This document shows positions 1 through 6,859 of a stretch of 36,757 bases of DNA, piece by piece. Location of the stretch: positions 1 to 36,757 of IMG/VR virus record IMGVR_UViG_3300046535_000597; one strand, 5' to 3'. Each line of letters starts with the position of its first letter. The first letter of the stretch is position 1. The position numbers were made by a program, and so were the translations under genes. The notes beneath the pieces were generated by a model. The model saw nothing but the letters and a program-made list of their open reading frames with translations, ran no database searches and was not told the origin of the DNA. The stretch comes from a virus.

Positions 1-385
1 CGGCGTGCCGATACCGCTCGTCGATGATCTTGAGAGCACCGTCACGGTAGCCCTGCTCGAGATCGTCGAGCGAGTTGGTGCGGTTGCGGTACTCCTCGAG
101 TGCGGTCGGGTCGTCAGGGACGACCGACTGCTTCCTCGTGTTGAACGAAGCCCTGGTCGGCTCCTTCTCGACGTTCGCGACGCTACCTTCGAGCTCGTCG
201 ATGCGAGCGCGGCGAGCCTCCAACTGCCTGATGAGGTCCTCCTTCTCCTCGAGCTGCTCGTTGTAGCCGTTCCAACGCAGCTTCGCGTCGTCGTCGAACG
301 CCTCGCCGGCGTACTCGGCTTCCATGTCCTTCAAGGAGGAACGGATCTCTCCGCACTCCTCCTGAAGCTGGCTTACAGACGCCAT
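1..385 (-). CDS. Major capsid protein, N-terminal part (gene continues across the circular join)
   Basis: This is the 5' end of the capsid gene. The ATG at 385 is preceded by a strong AGGAGG ribosome site and overlaps the end of the protease gene by 13 bases. The reading frame stays open to base 1 and continues at 36643 of the overlapping end, giving a 477-aa protein. The N-terminal ~70 residues are rich in Glu, Lys, Leu and Arg and look like a coiled coil. This matches the delta (scaffold) domain of HK97-type capsid proteins, which the upstream prohead protease normally removes during maturation. The cleavage site cannot be fixed from sequence alone, but should lie before the conserved GGFAVP segment of the mature protein. 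Confidence 0.9.
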   Translation of the reverse strand, partial: MASVSQLQEECGEIRSSLKDMEAEYAGEAFDDDAKLRWNGYNEQLEEKEDLIRQLEARRARIDELEGSVANVEKEPTRASFNTRKQSVVPDDPTALEEYRNRTNSLDDLEQGYRDGALKIIDERYRHA

Positions 386-1269
386 GTTGGCGCCACCTCC
401 TCTTCGTCCCGATCGAGACCCCAGAGCGGGGTCGATGACGTGTCCTTTGCGGCTCTCCATAGTTCGGACGTGCCCGTCGGGACGGCGTCGGGGGAGGGTG
501 CGGATGTTTCCTCTGTGGTGGTTTTGATCTCGTCGAGCATGGCGACAATAGCCCGCATCGCTTCCGCGTCGGTTTCGTCGGATGCGAGGAACTTCTCGGC
601 GAGGAGTCTCATCTCACCGACAAGGTCGGGCTCGTTGCTGCGGATCGCCGCTTCGGCGACGAGATCCTCTGCCGGGAACCTTCCCAGCATGATCGTGTCT
701 GTGAGGCTGCGAACACCTGCCGTTGTTCCACCGTAGGCTGGGAACGGTGTGGGGCCGAGTTCGCGCATGGACGCTTCACGGATCGTGCGCTCCAGCAAAC
801 CTTTCTCGTTGGAGACGCGGCGCCGTTCGTCGTCCTTTTTGATGATCCCGAACCGGAAGCTGGATCCGTAGAGGCCAGCCTCAAGTCCTGGGACGAGCGC
901 CCGGTTGTAGTCGGTGTCGAGGAGCGGCACGTCGTATTCGACGCCGCGGCCCCGTTCACCGAGGAACTCGAGTGGTCCGAGAACCTTGACCCCGATCGAG
1001 GGATCTTGTCCGTGGTGGAAGATGCAACGGATCCGGTCTCCGCCTTCTTGGATCGTCTTCTTGAACGATCCGCCGGCGAACCGCTCCATGAAGTGTCCTT
1101 CCACTCTGGATGGGCCGATCTCGGTCCATTCGCCGTAGACGGCGCCGACTCCGTGGAGTGTCGGCATCCCGTCCTCGGTGGTGCGGGTCAGTTCGAGCGG
1201 AAGGCCGATGCGGACGAGGTCGTCGCGCGGCGGGATGTCGACCTGTTGGTCTTGGGTCAGTTCTTCCAT
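373..1269 (-). CDS. HK97-family prohead serine protease
   Basis: This 298-aa protein matches the caudoviral prohead protease family, which digests scaffold and delta domains inside the procapsid. Visible hallmarks are an early GVGAVYGEW segment, the catalytic-His region FHHG (residues 84-87), the catalytic-Ser region YGSSFRF (residues 134-140), and the later ELGPTPFPAYGG block typical of the family. The start at 1269 was chosen over the in-frame ATG at 1305 because it follows a purine-rich AAAGGGGG ribosome site and lies just after an intrinsic terminator. It sits directly upstream of the capsid gene and overlaps its start, the usual protease-capsid pairing. Confidence 0.9.
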   Translation of the reverse strand: MEELTQDQQVDIPPRDDLVRIGLPLELTRTTEDGMPTLHGVGAVYGEWTEIGPSRVEGHFMERFAGGSFKKTIQEGGDRIRCIFHHGQDPSIGVKVLGPLEFLGERGRGVEYDVPLLDTDYNRALVPGLEAGLYGSSFRFGIIKKDDERRRVSNEKGLLERTIREASMRELGPTPFPAYGGTTAGVRSLTDTIMLGRFPAEDLVAEAAIRSNEPDLVGEMRLLAEKFLASDETDAEAMRAIVAMLDEIKTTTEETSAPSPDAVPTGTSELWRAAKDTSSTPLWGLDRDEEEVAPTWRL

Positions 1270-1293
1270 TCGTGAGCCCCCTTTCGCGGGCGT

Positions 1294-1315
1294 AAAAAAA
1301 CCCACTTGCGGTGGG
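1294..1315 (-). terminator. Intrinsic terminator after the appendage gene cluster
   Basis: Read on the minus strand, a CCCAC/GTGGG stem with a CGCAA loop is followed by seven T residues. This is a standard Rho-independent terminator. It lies between the last appendage-like gene (stop at 1337) and the prohead protease start (1269). It should reduce read-through from the portal and appendage genes into the protease and capsid genes, unless antitermination occurs. Confidence 0.8.
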
Positions 1316-1336
1316 CTGGATGGATGACTGTCCCGG

Positions 1337-2002
1337 TCATACGGTGTCGTAGATCACGACCTTGTCGATCAGGTCGCGTTTGCTGTGTGGCAGTTCGCCG
1401 AGCGTCTCGCTGGAGACGGCTGCGGCTTGGAAGATGAGGGTCGGAATCGGCGCCAGCGGGCGTGTCCTGATGACGGGTGCTCCTGGCGTTTCGGTGATGG
1501 TGAGATGCGGAGCGAACGCGGTGACGCTGACAGTTGCGTGTCCTGGGCGAAGACGGCGCGTTGTTGTGGTTTTGCGCGGTGGCCGCTTTTGGAAGACGAA
1601 GCCTCCGGTCTGCGGAGTGACCGCCGCTGACGGCAGCGACGCTGTGACGGTGGTACTGCCGTTCGCTGTCGCCGTGAAGAACTTGGTGCCGGAGGTCGTG
1701 AAGACGCATGTGACCGCAGTGGATCCTGTGACTGTCGCGGAGCGTGCGCGTGTCCTGACGATGCTGGCGGTGACAGTCGTGGATCCGTGGACGACACCGA
1801 TCTCGCCTCTGATGCGAACGAGCGATGCGGTGACTGTTGTTGAGCCGTTGACTGTGGCTGCCCGTGCCCTGGTTCGGTGAACCGAGCATGAGACGGCTGT
1901 GGCGCAGTTGGCGGTAGCCGTGAAGGTGACTGTGGCCCCGCCTGTCGTGCCGGCGTAGGCTTGTCCGAAGTACGGCCATGCGAATGCGTTGGCTCCGAAC
2001 AT
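1337..2002 (-). CDS. Thr/Ser-rich repeat protein, probable virion appendage
   Basis: This 221-aa protein is unusually rich in Thr, Ser, Val and Ala. It contains several imperfect repeats of the form GSTTVTAS followed by a VRTRA-like segment, spread over roughly residues 24-125. The repeats probably form stacked beta structure, as in phage fibre or surface proteins. The C-terminal ~90 residues are non-repetitive and Pro/Arg/Thr-rich. The ATG overlaps the upstream stop codon. It is the last gene before the terminator at 1294-1315. I do not recognise a named family. The many exposed Thr and Ser would be plausible O-glycosylation targets for the phage's own glycosyltransferases, but that is inference. 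Confidence 0.6.
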   Translation of the reverse strand: MFGANAFAWPYFGQAYAGTTGGATVTFTATANCATAVSCSVHRTRARAATVNGSTTVTASLVRIRGEIGVVHGSTTVTASIVRTRARSATVTGSTAVTCVFTTSGTKFFTATANGSTTVTASLPSAAVTPQTGGFVFQKRPPRKTTTTRRLRPGHATVSVTAFAPHLTITETPGAPVIRTRPLAPIPTLIFQAAAVSSETLGELPHSKRDLIDKVVIYDTV

Positions 2003-2505
2003 CAGCGAACCCCGAAGACGAAGACGGGAGCTGTGGCGGCGACAACCGTGACGGGAGCCATAGTGGACGGCAGCGGTAGGGCACTCGTCTGTTCGCCCAT
2101 ACCGCAGAGAATCGCGTTAGCCACCGACCCTGTGTTCGTTCTGATGTGCGTCCCGCCCGTGCTGCTAATCGCCAACGCCCCGTAATAGAGTCGTCCCGCA
2201 TCAACGCGGAGGGGCTGGGTAAAGGTGAGCATCTTCCCCCCAGCCGCTGTCATTGCGGTGCTCGTGGTAGACGCCATCCTGAGTTTTGAATATCCGTCGT
2301 AGAATCCGAGGTCATAGTTGCCTGTGCCGTTGCCGGCGATGAAGCTGATAGACGTAATAGTCGCCGGATAGCGGAAGATAACCGGGACATAGATCGCCTT
2401 GTTCGCCACAGGCCATGAGGCTGCTGTATGTGCGGCCTGTCCAGCGTAGGCGGCAAGGTCGGTGTAGATGTCGGGGATGTAGAAGTCTGGTGTCCGAGGC
2501 TGCAC
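2002..2505 (-). CDS. Putative virion appendage protein, paralogue of the upstream gene
   Basis: This 167-aa protein starts at a GTG that overlaps the upstream TAG. Its middle resembles the protein encoded just upstream: WPVANK against WPSANK, then a beta-rich stretch with YDLGFYDG against FDIGVYDA, and later GRLYYGALA against GKYYLVGAG. The two look like a tandem duplication of one beta-sandwich (jelly-roll-like) domain. This kind of domain is common in phage surface or receptor-binding proteins. No enzyme motif is visible. Function as a head or tail decoration is inferred from its place among structural genes. Confidence 0.6.
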   Translation of the reverse strand: MQPRTPDFYIPDIYTDLAAYAGQAAHTAASWPVANKAIYVPVIFRYPATITSISFIAGNGTGNYDLGFYDGYSKLRMASTTSTAMTAAGGKMLTFTQPLRVDAGRLYYGALAISSTGGTHIRTNTGSVANAILCGMGEQTSALPLPSTMAPVTVVAATAPVFVFGVR

Positions 2506-3125
2506 TAGAAAGGAACTCTGGCCCCGATCATCATTAGCGGGATGGCCGTGAACGTCGCACAGGCCACCATGTTCGTGAGAGGATCAGGGAGAGGGTAGGC
2601 ATTGGTTGCCGAGTCCTGAAAGCCAAGCGCCGCATTGGCGGTGACTGTCCAACCGCTTCCGCTCATAAAGTCTGTGAATTGGTTGGCGGTTGTATTATTG
2701 CCAGCCCCGACTAGGTAGTATTTGCCGACTTGTAGGAACGTGTCGGTCACGTCTACCCATTGGATCGCAGATGCGCCGCTTCTGGCTGTACCGCCGCCGG
2801 AGACCTTTCTGTTGAAGCTGGCGTCGTAGACGCCGATGTCAAAACTGTCGGTCATAATGCCCGTCCCGTTTTGCCAGCCGAGCTGGTAGACAGTCATGCC
2901 GACAAAGACGCGGAACGGGATGGCGACAGGCTTGTTAGCGGACGGCCAAACCGTCGAGCCGTTATTCGCGGTTGCTGTAACCATGTTCGCGATACCGAAC
3001 TCTGGCGATTGCATGTGGACGATGCGTTCGCGGCTCGAGCCGACATGATCGGGCCACTCCTTGTTGAACACCTCCGCGGAGACGGCGTCACGGACATGGA
3101 GACGTCTGGGGGATGCGCGCAGCAT
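2505..3125 (-). CDS. Putative virion appendage protein (beta-rich)
   Basis: This 206-aa frame starts immediately after the upstream TAG. A second start at 3014 (MQSPEF) would give a 169-aa product whose N-terminus lines up better with the paralogue encoded downstream. The first 37 residues are Arg-rich and may not be translated. The body has WPSANKPVAIPF, FDIGVYDA and GKYYLVGAGN segments that parallel the next gene, pointing to a shared beta-sandwich domain. No catalytic motif is seen. Its neighbours are all structural or appendage-like. The exact start is uncertain. Confidence 0.55.
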   Translation of the reverse strand: MLRASPRRLHVRDAVSAEVFNKEWPDHVGSSRERIVHMQSPEFGIANMVTATANNGSTVWPSANKPVAIPFRVFVGMTVYQLGWQNGTGIMTDSFDIGVYDASFNRKVSGGGTARSGASAIQWVDVTDTFLQVGKYYLVGAGNNTTANQFTDFMSGSGWTVTANAALGFQDSATNAYPLPDPLTNMVACATFTAIPLMMIGARVPF

Positions 3126-3488
3126 CTAGGCGACGATGTTCGCGTAGCCGTGAACGGTGACAACATTGGCCGCGTCACAGGCGGCTTTGACGATCAGCGT
3201 GTTCCAGAGGAACATGTCCGCCGCGACGAGGATCAAGCCGCCGCCCTTCGGTTGCAGGATCACGTCGATCAGATCGTCAGGGCTGGTGGTGCCTCCCCAG
3301 CCGAGCGTGAGCGTCCGGTCGACGGTGTCGCTGTTGTACGCGAACAGGGTGATGTGATCTCCGAGTCCGCTTGTCGTCGTCGCCGAGGCTGTGTGAATCG
3401 TCGTACCAGACCCGATCGAGGTCGCCACGACCTTGATGCCTCTGCCGTCCGTGGAGCCGGAGAGTTTGACGCGACTGTAGGTGCTCAA
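3126..3488 (-). CDS. Small structural-type protein, unknown
   Basis: This 120-aa protein starts at a TTG that overlaps the upstream TGA (TTGA). It is beta-rich, with Gly, Ser, Thr and Val throughout. Segments such as LTLGWGGTTSPDDLI and PKGGGLILVAADMFLWN look like a compact beta domain of a virion protein. It has no Cys pair, membrane span or catalytic motif. It lies in the run of appendage-like genes between portal and protease. I do not recognise a family, and a virion role is inferred from position only. Confidence 0.55.
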   Translation of the reverse strand: MSTYSRVKLSGSTDGRGIKVVATSIGSGTTIHTASATTTSGLGDHITLFAYNSDTVDRTLTLGWGGTTSPDDLIDVILQPKGGGLILVAADMFLWNTLIVKAACDAANVVTVHGYANIVA

Positions 3489-3850
3489 GCGTAGACCTCC
3501 ATCGCGAGCACGAGATTCGAGTTCTCAGGCGCCTCTGCCGTCTCCACGTCGGTCAGAGTCTTGGCCGTGATCGTCGCGGCTATCTGGTCACCGACAACGA
3601 CGGTGCGCGCGCTCGAGGACTCCTGCGCACGTGTGATCGTGAACGTGTCCGTGGAGATGACTGTGACACGGACGATCTCGGCGTTCGATGTTGTCGGCTG
3701 TGTCGAGACCGGCCAGATCGTCGCATTGAACGGGGCAGTCGGAAACTTGAGTCCGTCCGCGGACTGGACAACGAGAGATGTGCCGGAGGATGCCGGTGAT
3801 GGTGCTGTGAGGACTGTCGAGTAGGCGAAGTTCTTGTGTGCGTCGGCCAC
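3485..3850 (-). CDS. Fibre/appendage-type beta domain protein
   Basis: This 121-aa protein has a GTG start overlapping the upstream TAG. It carries the pattern FPTAPFNATIWP, then NAEIVRVT, TDTFTITRAQES and VGDQIAATITAKTL. This pattern recurs in phage tail-fibre and head-fibre proteins, where it forms a small beta domain that connects or anchors fibres. It probably serves as an adaptor or decoration protein of the virion. It is flanked on both sides by other small beta-rich genes with overlapping ends, consistent with a set of co-translated virion parts. Confidence 0.6.
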   Translation of the reverse strand: MADAHKNFAYSTVLTAPSPASSGTSLVVQSADGLKFPTAPFNATIWPVSTQPTTSNAEIVRVTVISTDTFTITRAQESSSARTVVVGDQIAATITAKTLTDVETAEAPENSNLVLAMEVYA

Positions 3851-4281
3851 TAGTCCTCCACCAGTGTCAGGGCGGCGGCGTTAATCTTCGGTGTGTCACC
3901 GAGCGAGATCGGCGTTGAGGTGACTGATGCCCAGTAGAGGACGTTTCCCGTTGAACTGGCGTCAACGACAGCGATACCGACTATCGGGTTCGTTGAATTT
4001 CCGAGTGCGATCGGGAACGTGACGGCCGCCTTGTTCGTCACCGTTGCCGTCGTCGTTCCTGTGGCTGCGTTCCACGCGGTCGACTGGTCGTTCGCTGTCC
4101 CAATCTCGGTACGCGCGTAAGCGCTGTAATCGGTTTCGACGATCGTGCTGCCCGTTGATGTGTCATCGGGGAGTGTGGTGCAAAGGGCGACATAGACGTG
4201 GCCTGCCGCTGAATAGGCGACACCGCCGGCGGGGAGCTCAACTAGTTTCTTGGACAGGTAGTTGCTTTTGGAGCCTGACAT
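3850..4281 (-). CDS. Phage structural protein with fibre-like domain
   Basis: This 143-aa protein has an N-terminal segment (about 25 residues) and then a domain beginning VYVALCTTLPDD. It continues with ETDYSAYART, NKAAVTFP and ending GDTPKINAAALTLVED. This arrangement is familiar from small phage virion proteins annotated as tail-fibre or head-decoration proteins. The ATG directly follows the upstream TAG. It shares general design with the 145-aa product of the gene at 4474-4911 (YERGG and YSAYART regions, a similar central Trp-containing strand), so the two may be distant paralogues. The exact role in the virion is not known. Confidence 0.6.
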   Translation of the reverse strand: MSGSKSNYLSKKLVELPAGGVAYSAAGHVYVALCTTLPDDTSTGSTIVETDYSAYARTEIGTANDQSTAWNAATGTTTATVTNKAAVTFPIALGNSTNPIVGIAVVDASSTGNVLYWASVTSTPISLGDTPKINAAALTLVED

Positions 4282-4473
4282 CTATTCGCTCCCCGGCTCG
4301 AGCACGGTTTCGCTGCCTTCGATGTGGTCGTTGTGGAAGCCTTCTCCGGGTTCGGCGTCCCTGTAGCCGCTGTCATCCCAGCGCAACGGCTTGTCCTTGT
4401 TCGCGTGTCCGTCCTTGCCGACCGCGTAGTGGACGCCTTCGACGAAGACGACGTCTCCCTTGTATTTCGCCAT
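4282..4473 (-). CDS. Small acidic protein of the appendage cluster
   Basis: This 63-aa protein begins MAKYKGDVVFVEGVHYAV and is acidic towards its C-terminus (EGSETVLEPGSE). The N-terminal VVFVEG-HYAVGKDG part resembles very short phage proteins often encoded beside capsid or fibre genes. The family function is not established as far as I know. It directly follows the upstream TAG and directly precedes the next ATG, so it is tightly coupled to both neighbours. A virion or assembly role is inferred from context only. Confidence 0.5.
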   Translation of the reverse strand: MAKYKGDVVFVEGVHYAVGKDGHANKDKPLRWDDSGYRDAEPGEGFHNDHIEGSETVLEPGSE

Positions 4474-4911
4474 CTAGTCCTCCTCGTCGGGTGCGAACAG
4501 GCAGACGCCGTCCGCTGAATAGGCGAGCAGCACTCTGGCGTTCTCGACGTGCTGGTCTCCCATGTCAGAGACGCTGACTAGCGTGTCCTGTGAGCGGTTG
4601 CCGTTGTCCTGGCACACGACGGCGTAGCGGAAGTCTCCGGTGAAGCCGTCCCAGGTGACGTCGCCGGCGGCGAGCATCACTCCGTTCGGTTCGTTCTGTT
4701 CGATCTGTCGGCCGCGGAGTCTCATGCCGCCACGTTCGTAGCCGCTGCTGGTGCCGAGCTCGAAACCTCCAAGGTCGGAGCGTGTCCTGTGCGCCAGCGT
4801 GTCGGGTTGGTAGTCGCCAGTTACGAGCACGACCTTGAAGTTGTCTTGGACCCAGTCGACGGTGCGAAGGAAGTAACCCATCAGGAACGAGTCATAAACC
4901 ATCGCATTCAT
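4474..4911 (-). CDS. Putative head decoration/minor structural protein
   Basis: This 145-aa protein is encoded immediately after the portal gene, with its ATG overlapping the portal stop. It contains VLVTGDYQPD, a GYERGGMRLRGR segment, a WDGFTGDFRYAVVCQDN strand region and an acidic C-terminus (APDEED). Short beta-rich proteins of this type occur among phage structural genes. It may be a distant paralogue of the product of 3850-4281. No membrane span or enzyme motif is present. Its place at the head of the appendage cluster suggests a decoration or connector-associated protein, at moderate confidence. Confidence 0.55.
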   Translation of the reverse strand: MNAMVYDSFLMGYFLRTVDWVQDNFKVVLVTGDYQPDTLAHRTRSDLGGFELGTSSGYERGGMRLRGRQIEQNEPNGVMLAAGDVTWDGFTGDFRYAVVCQDNGNRSQDTLVSVSDMGDQHVENARVLLAYSADGVCLFAPDEED

Positions 4912-6755
4912 TCGTCTTCGTCCTCCGGCATGTCGGTGATCGTCACGCTGTCGCCATCGTCGAAGTCGATCCGTTTCGCCTCGCCGTCAGTCACCACTGC
5001 CGAGCGACCATCGCCGTAGTCGACGCGACGCTTCTTCGACCGTTCGATCGTCACATCCACGTCGGGCGGTTCGACGTTCACCTGAATCGCACCCTCTTCG
5101 ATCCGGGTCGGCTCAACCGTCACGTTCGCCGGCGGCGGAGCCTCCACTGTGATGTTCGGCTCGACCTTCACGTCAGCGGGTTGCACATCCACATGGACGT
5201 CTGGTGTCGTGATCTCGGTGCGGATCGCGCCCTCGTTGATGTTCACGTCGGGGGCACCTGGGAGCTGGAACGCGCCGTAGTCGAAGTGGACGTGAGTGTC
5301 GGAGCGCGTCGGAACGGCAGGAGGCGCGCTACCGTTTCCGTTCGTTGGCGCGGTCTGCGCGGCAGACGGAGCGCCAGGCTCCGTGTTCGGGACCGGTACA
5401 CCAGCGAACAATCCCTGCTTCGGAGCTGTCGCCGCCTGGAGCTGGACACTGAACAGGCCACTATGCTCGAGAAGTGAGAGGTCGTTGTTGGTTACAGCAA
5501 GGATCACGGTGTCCGGCTTGTAGCCGGCGTCCACCAGATAGCGGATGGTGATGGACTCTTTCTGGAGGATCTCGGCCTGCTCTACAGCGTCTTCCTTGAG
5601 GAAGCTGATGTCGCGCGGGTCGGTGGCAAGGTTCGCGTCACCAGGGACCGCGATGATGTTCGAGAGGGCGCCGGCGGCTGAATTCCAGAGGTCCAAGATG
5701 ACTCCGTCGACGAAGTTGCGGCGTGCCGCCTGATAGTTGCCGGTGTTCAGGCTCGAGCCCTGCAACCCTTCGGACAGTCCGACTATGACGGGCGGCGTGC
5801 CGGCGGCGGCGGCGATCCTGGTTTCGCCTGCGCCGGTCACGAGCCGGTAGTCGAGCTGCTGCATGTTCGCTCCCACCGGGGTCGCGTCCACACCAGCCGC
5901 CGTGAACATCCACTTGAAAGCGTTGCGCGGCCCCTTATGGGCATCCTTGAACGCGGCAACCTGTTGTTCGTATTCCTTCAAGTCGGGCGTGTCGAACTTG
6001 ACGACCATGTTCGGTGTCGGGTTCTCGAAGAACCGCAGCTTCGATTCGGTCGCGGCCTTGTCCGCCATCACTTCACGGATCAGAGGTGTCAGCCAACTCA
6101 TGCCGCGGAAACGGGCTTCCGGGTCGGCGATCGGCGCCCAGTGGGCTACGTCTTCCGGCAGGAACGTCTCAGTCTCATAACCCTGTGTTCCATAGCCTCC
6201 AGGCGAGTACACGTAACCGAGAACCTCTGCGTCTGTCGCCCAGGCGCCAATCTCCGGGTTCGTGTTCGATCCGATCACGATCGTCACCCAATCCGGCCTG
6301 AGGAGTGCTAGTCCGTCGCCTTTGCGGACGACGAAGCAGTTGCCGCCAAGATCGACGTGCATGATCATCCGGGTCAGGAGTGACTGTGTCGTGCCACCAA
6401 CCCATGGCTTCTCCAATACTTGTAGTTCGGGTGTGCCGAAGTAGTCGCCGAGCCGGCCGTCACGCAACCTGCGAAACTGGAAGCGCGCCTGATTGAAGTG
6501 GCGCGCCCGCGTCTGCATACATGAGAACACGACGCTGTCGGATTTGTAGGCGAGGTCGGTGATCGCCCGATATGCGGGTCCGATGACCTCCTGCTTCTGT
6601 CCGGGCTGTGTTTGTTGCGGCCCCTGGGTGAAGTAAGCGTTGCCGTTGTAGATGAACTCGTTGAGGTAGGCGATATACCCATCGAGGCTGAACTCGGTCT
6701 GGTCGCGTGTGGCTTCGAGATCCTGCGACTGGAAGCGAGCGGGCAGGAACCTCAT
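4908..6755 (-). CDS. Portal protein (HK97/phi-type phage portal family)
   Basis: This 615-aa protein forms the dodecameric ring through which DNA enters and leaves the head. The N-terminal ~420 residues follow the phage portal family pattern: SDSVVFSCMQTRA, a GNCFVVR strand, DVAHWAP, GMSWLTPLI, an ENPTPNMVVKF segment and the LQGSSLNTGNYQAARRNF helix region. The C-terminal ~190 residues are an extension. It has a Pro/Ala-rich linker, beta repeats alternating Val with acidic residues (DVHVDV, DVKVEP, DVDVTI), then paired RVDYGDGRS and RIDFDDGDS segments and an acidic end. The gene lies downstream of the terminase and overlaps genes on both sides. Confidence 0.9.
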   Translation of the reverse strand: MRFLPARFQSQDLEATRDQTEFSLDGYIAYLNEFIYNGNAYFTQGPQQTQPGQKQEVIGPAYRAITDLAYKSDSVVFSCMQTRARHFNQARFQFRRLRDGRLGDYFGTPELQVLEKPWVGGTTQSLLTRMIMHVDLGGNCFVVRKGDGLALLRPDWVTIVIGSNTNPEIGAWATDAEVLGYVYSPGGYGTQGYETETFLPEDVAHWAPIADPEARFRGMSWLTPLIREVMADKAATESKLRFFENPTPNMVVKFDTPDLKEYEQQVAAFKDAHKGPRNAFKWMFTAAGVDATPVGANMQQLDYRLVTGAGETRIAAAAGTPPVIVGLSEGLQGSSLNTGNYQAARRNFVDGVILDLWNSAAGALSNIIAVPGDANLATDPRDISFLKEDAVEQAEILQKESITIRYLVDAGYKPDTVILAVTNNDLSLLEHSGLFSVQLQAATAPKQGLFAGVPVPNTEPGAPSAAQTAPTNGNGSAPPAVPTRSDTHVHFDYGAFQLPGAPDVNINEGAIRTEITTPDVHVDVQPADVKVEPNITVEAPPPANVTVEPTRIEEGAIQVNVEPPDVDVTIERSKKRRVDYGDGRSAVVTDGEAKRIDFDDGDSVTITDMPEDEDE

Positions 6756-6859
6756 TTGAGATACCAGGGGCGGCGACGAAGCTTCTGCAACTCAGTGACG
6801 CGCCTCGCGACTCGTTTTCCGCTGAGATGAACTGTGGTCGTGATCTTGATGGGTCTCAT
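6752..6859 (-). CDS. 35-aa basic protein between terminase and portal
   Basis: An ATG at 6859 overlaps the terminase TGA, and the stop overlaps the portal ATG, so the short frame fits exactly between the two genes. The product is 35 residues long and very basic (SGKRVARRV and KLRRRPWYLK). It has no membrane span or cysteines. The exact double overlap supports it being a translated gene. Its function is unknown. A nucleic-acid-binding role or simple translational coupling between terminase and portal are both possible. Confidence 0.55.
   Translation of the reverse strand: MRPIKITTTVHLSGKRVARRVTELQKLRRRPWYLK

Noticed and set aside
5-736. 243-aa plus-strand frame
   Set aside because: It is antisense to the capsid and protease genes. 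Plus-strand frames are long throughout because of GC bias, and none shows a domain or ribosome site.
1257-2204. 315-aa minus-strand frame
   Set aside because: It is an alternate frame of the Thr/Ser repeat gene. It runs through the terminator and the protease start and is Arg/His-rich.
2760-3494. 244-aa plus-strand frame
   Set aside because: It is antisense to two structural genes with matching overlaps on the minus strand, and is a composition artefact.
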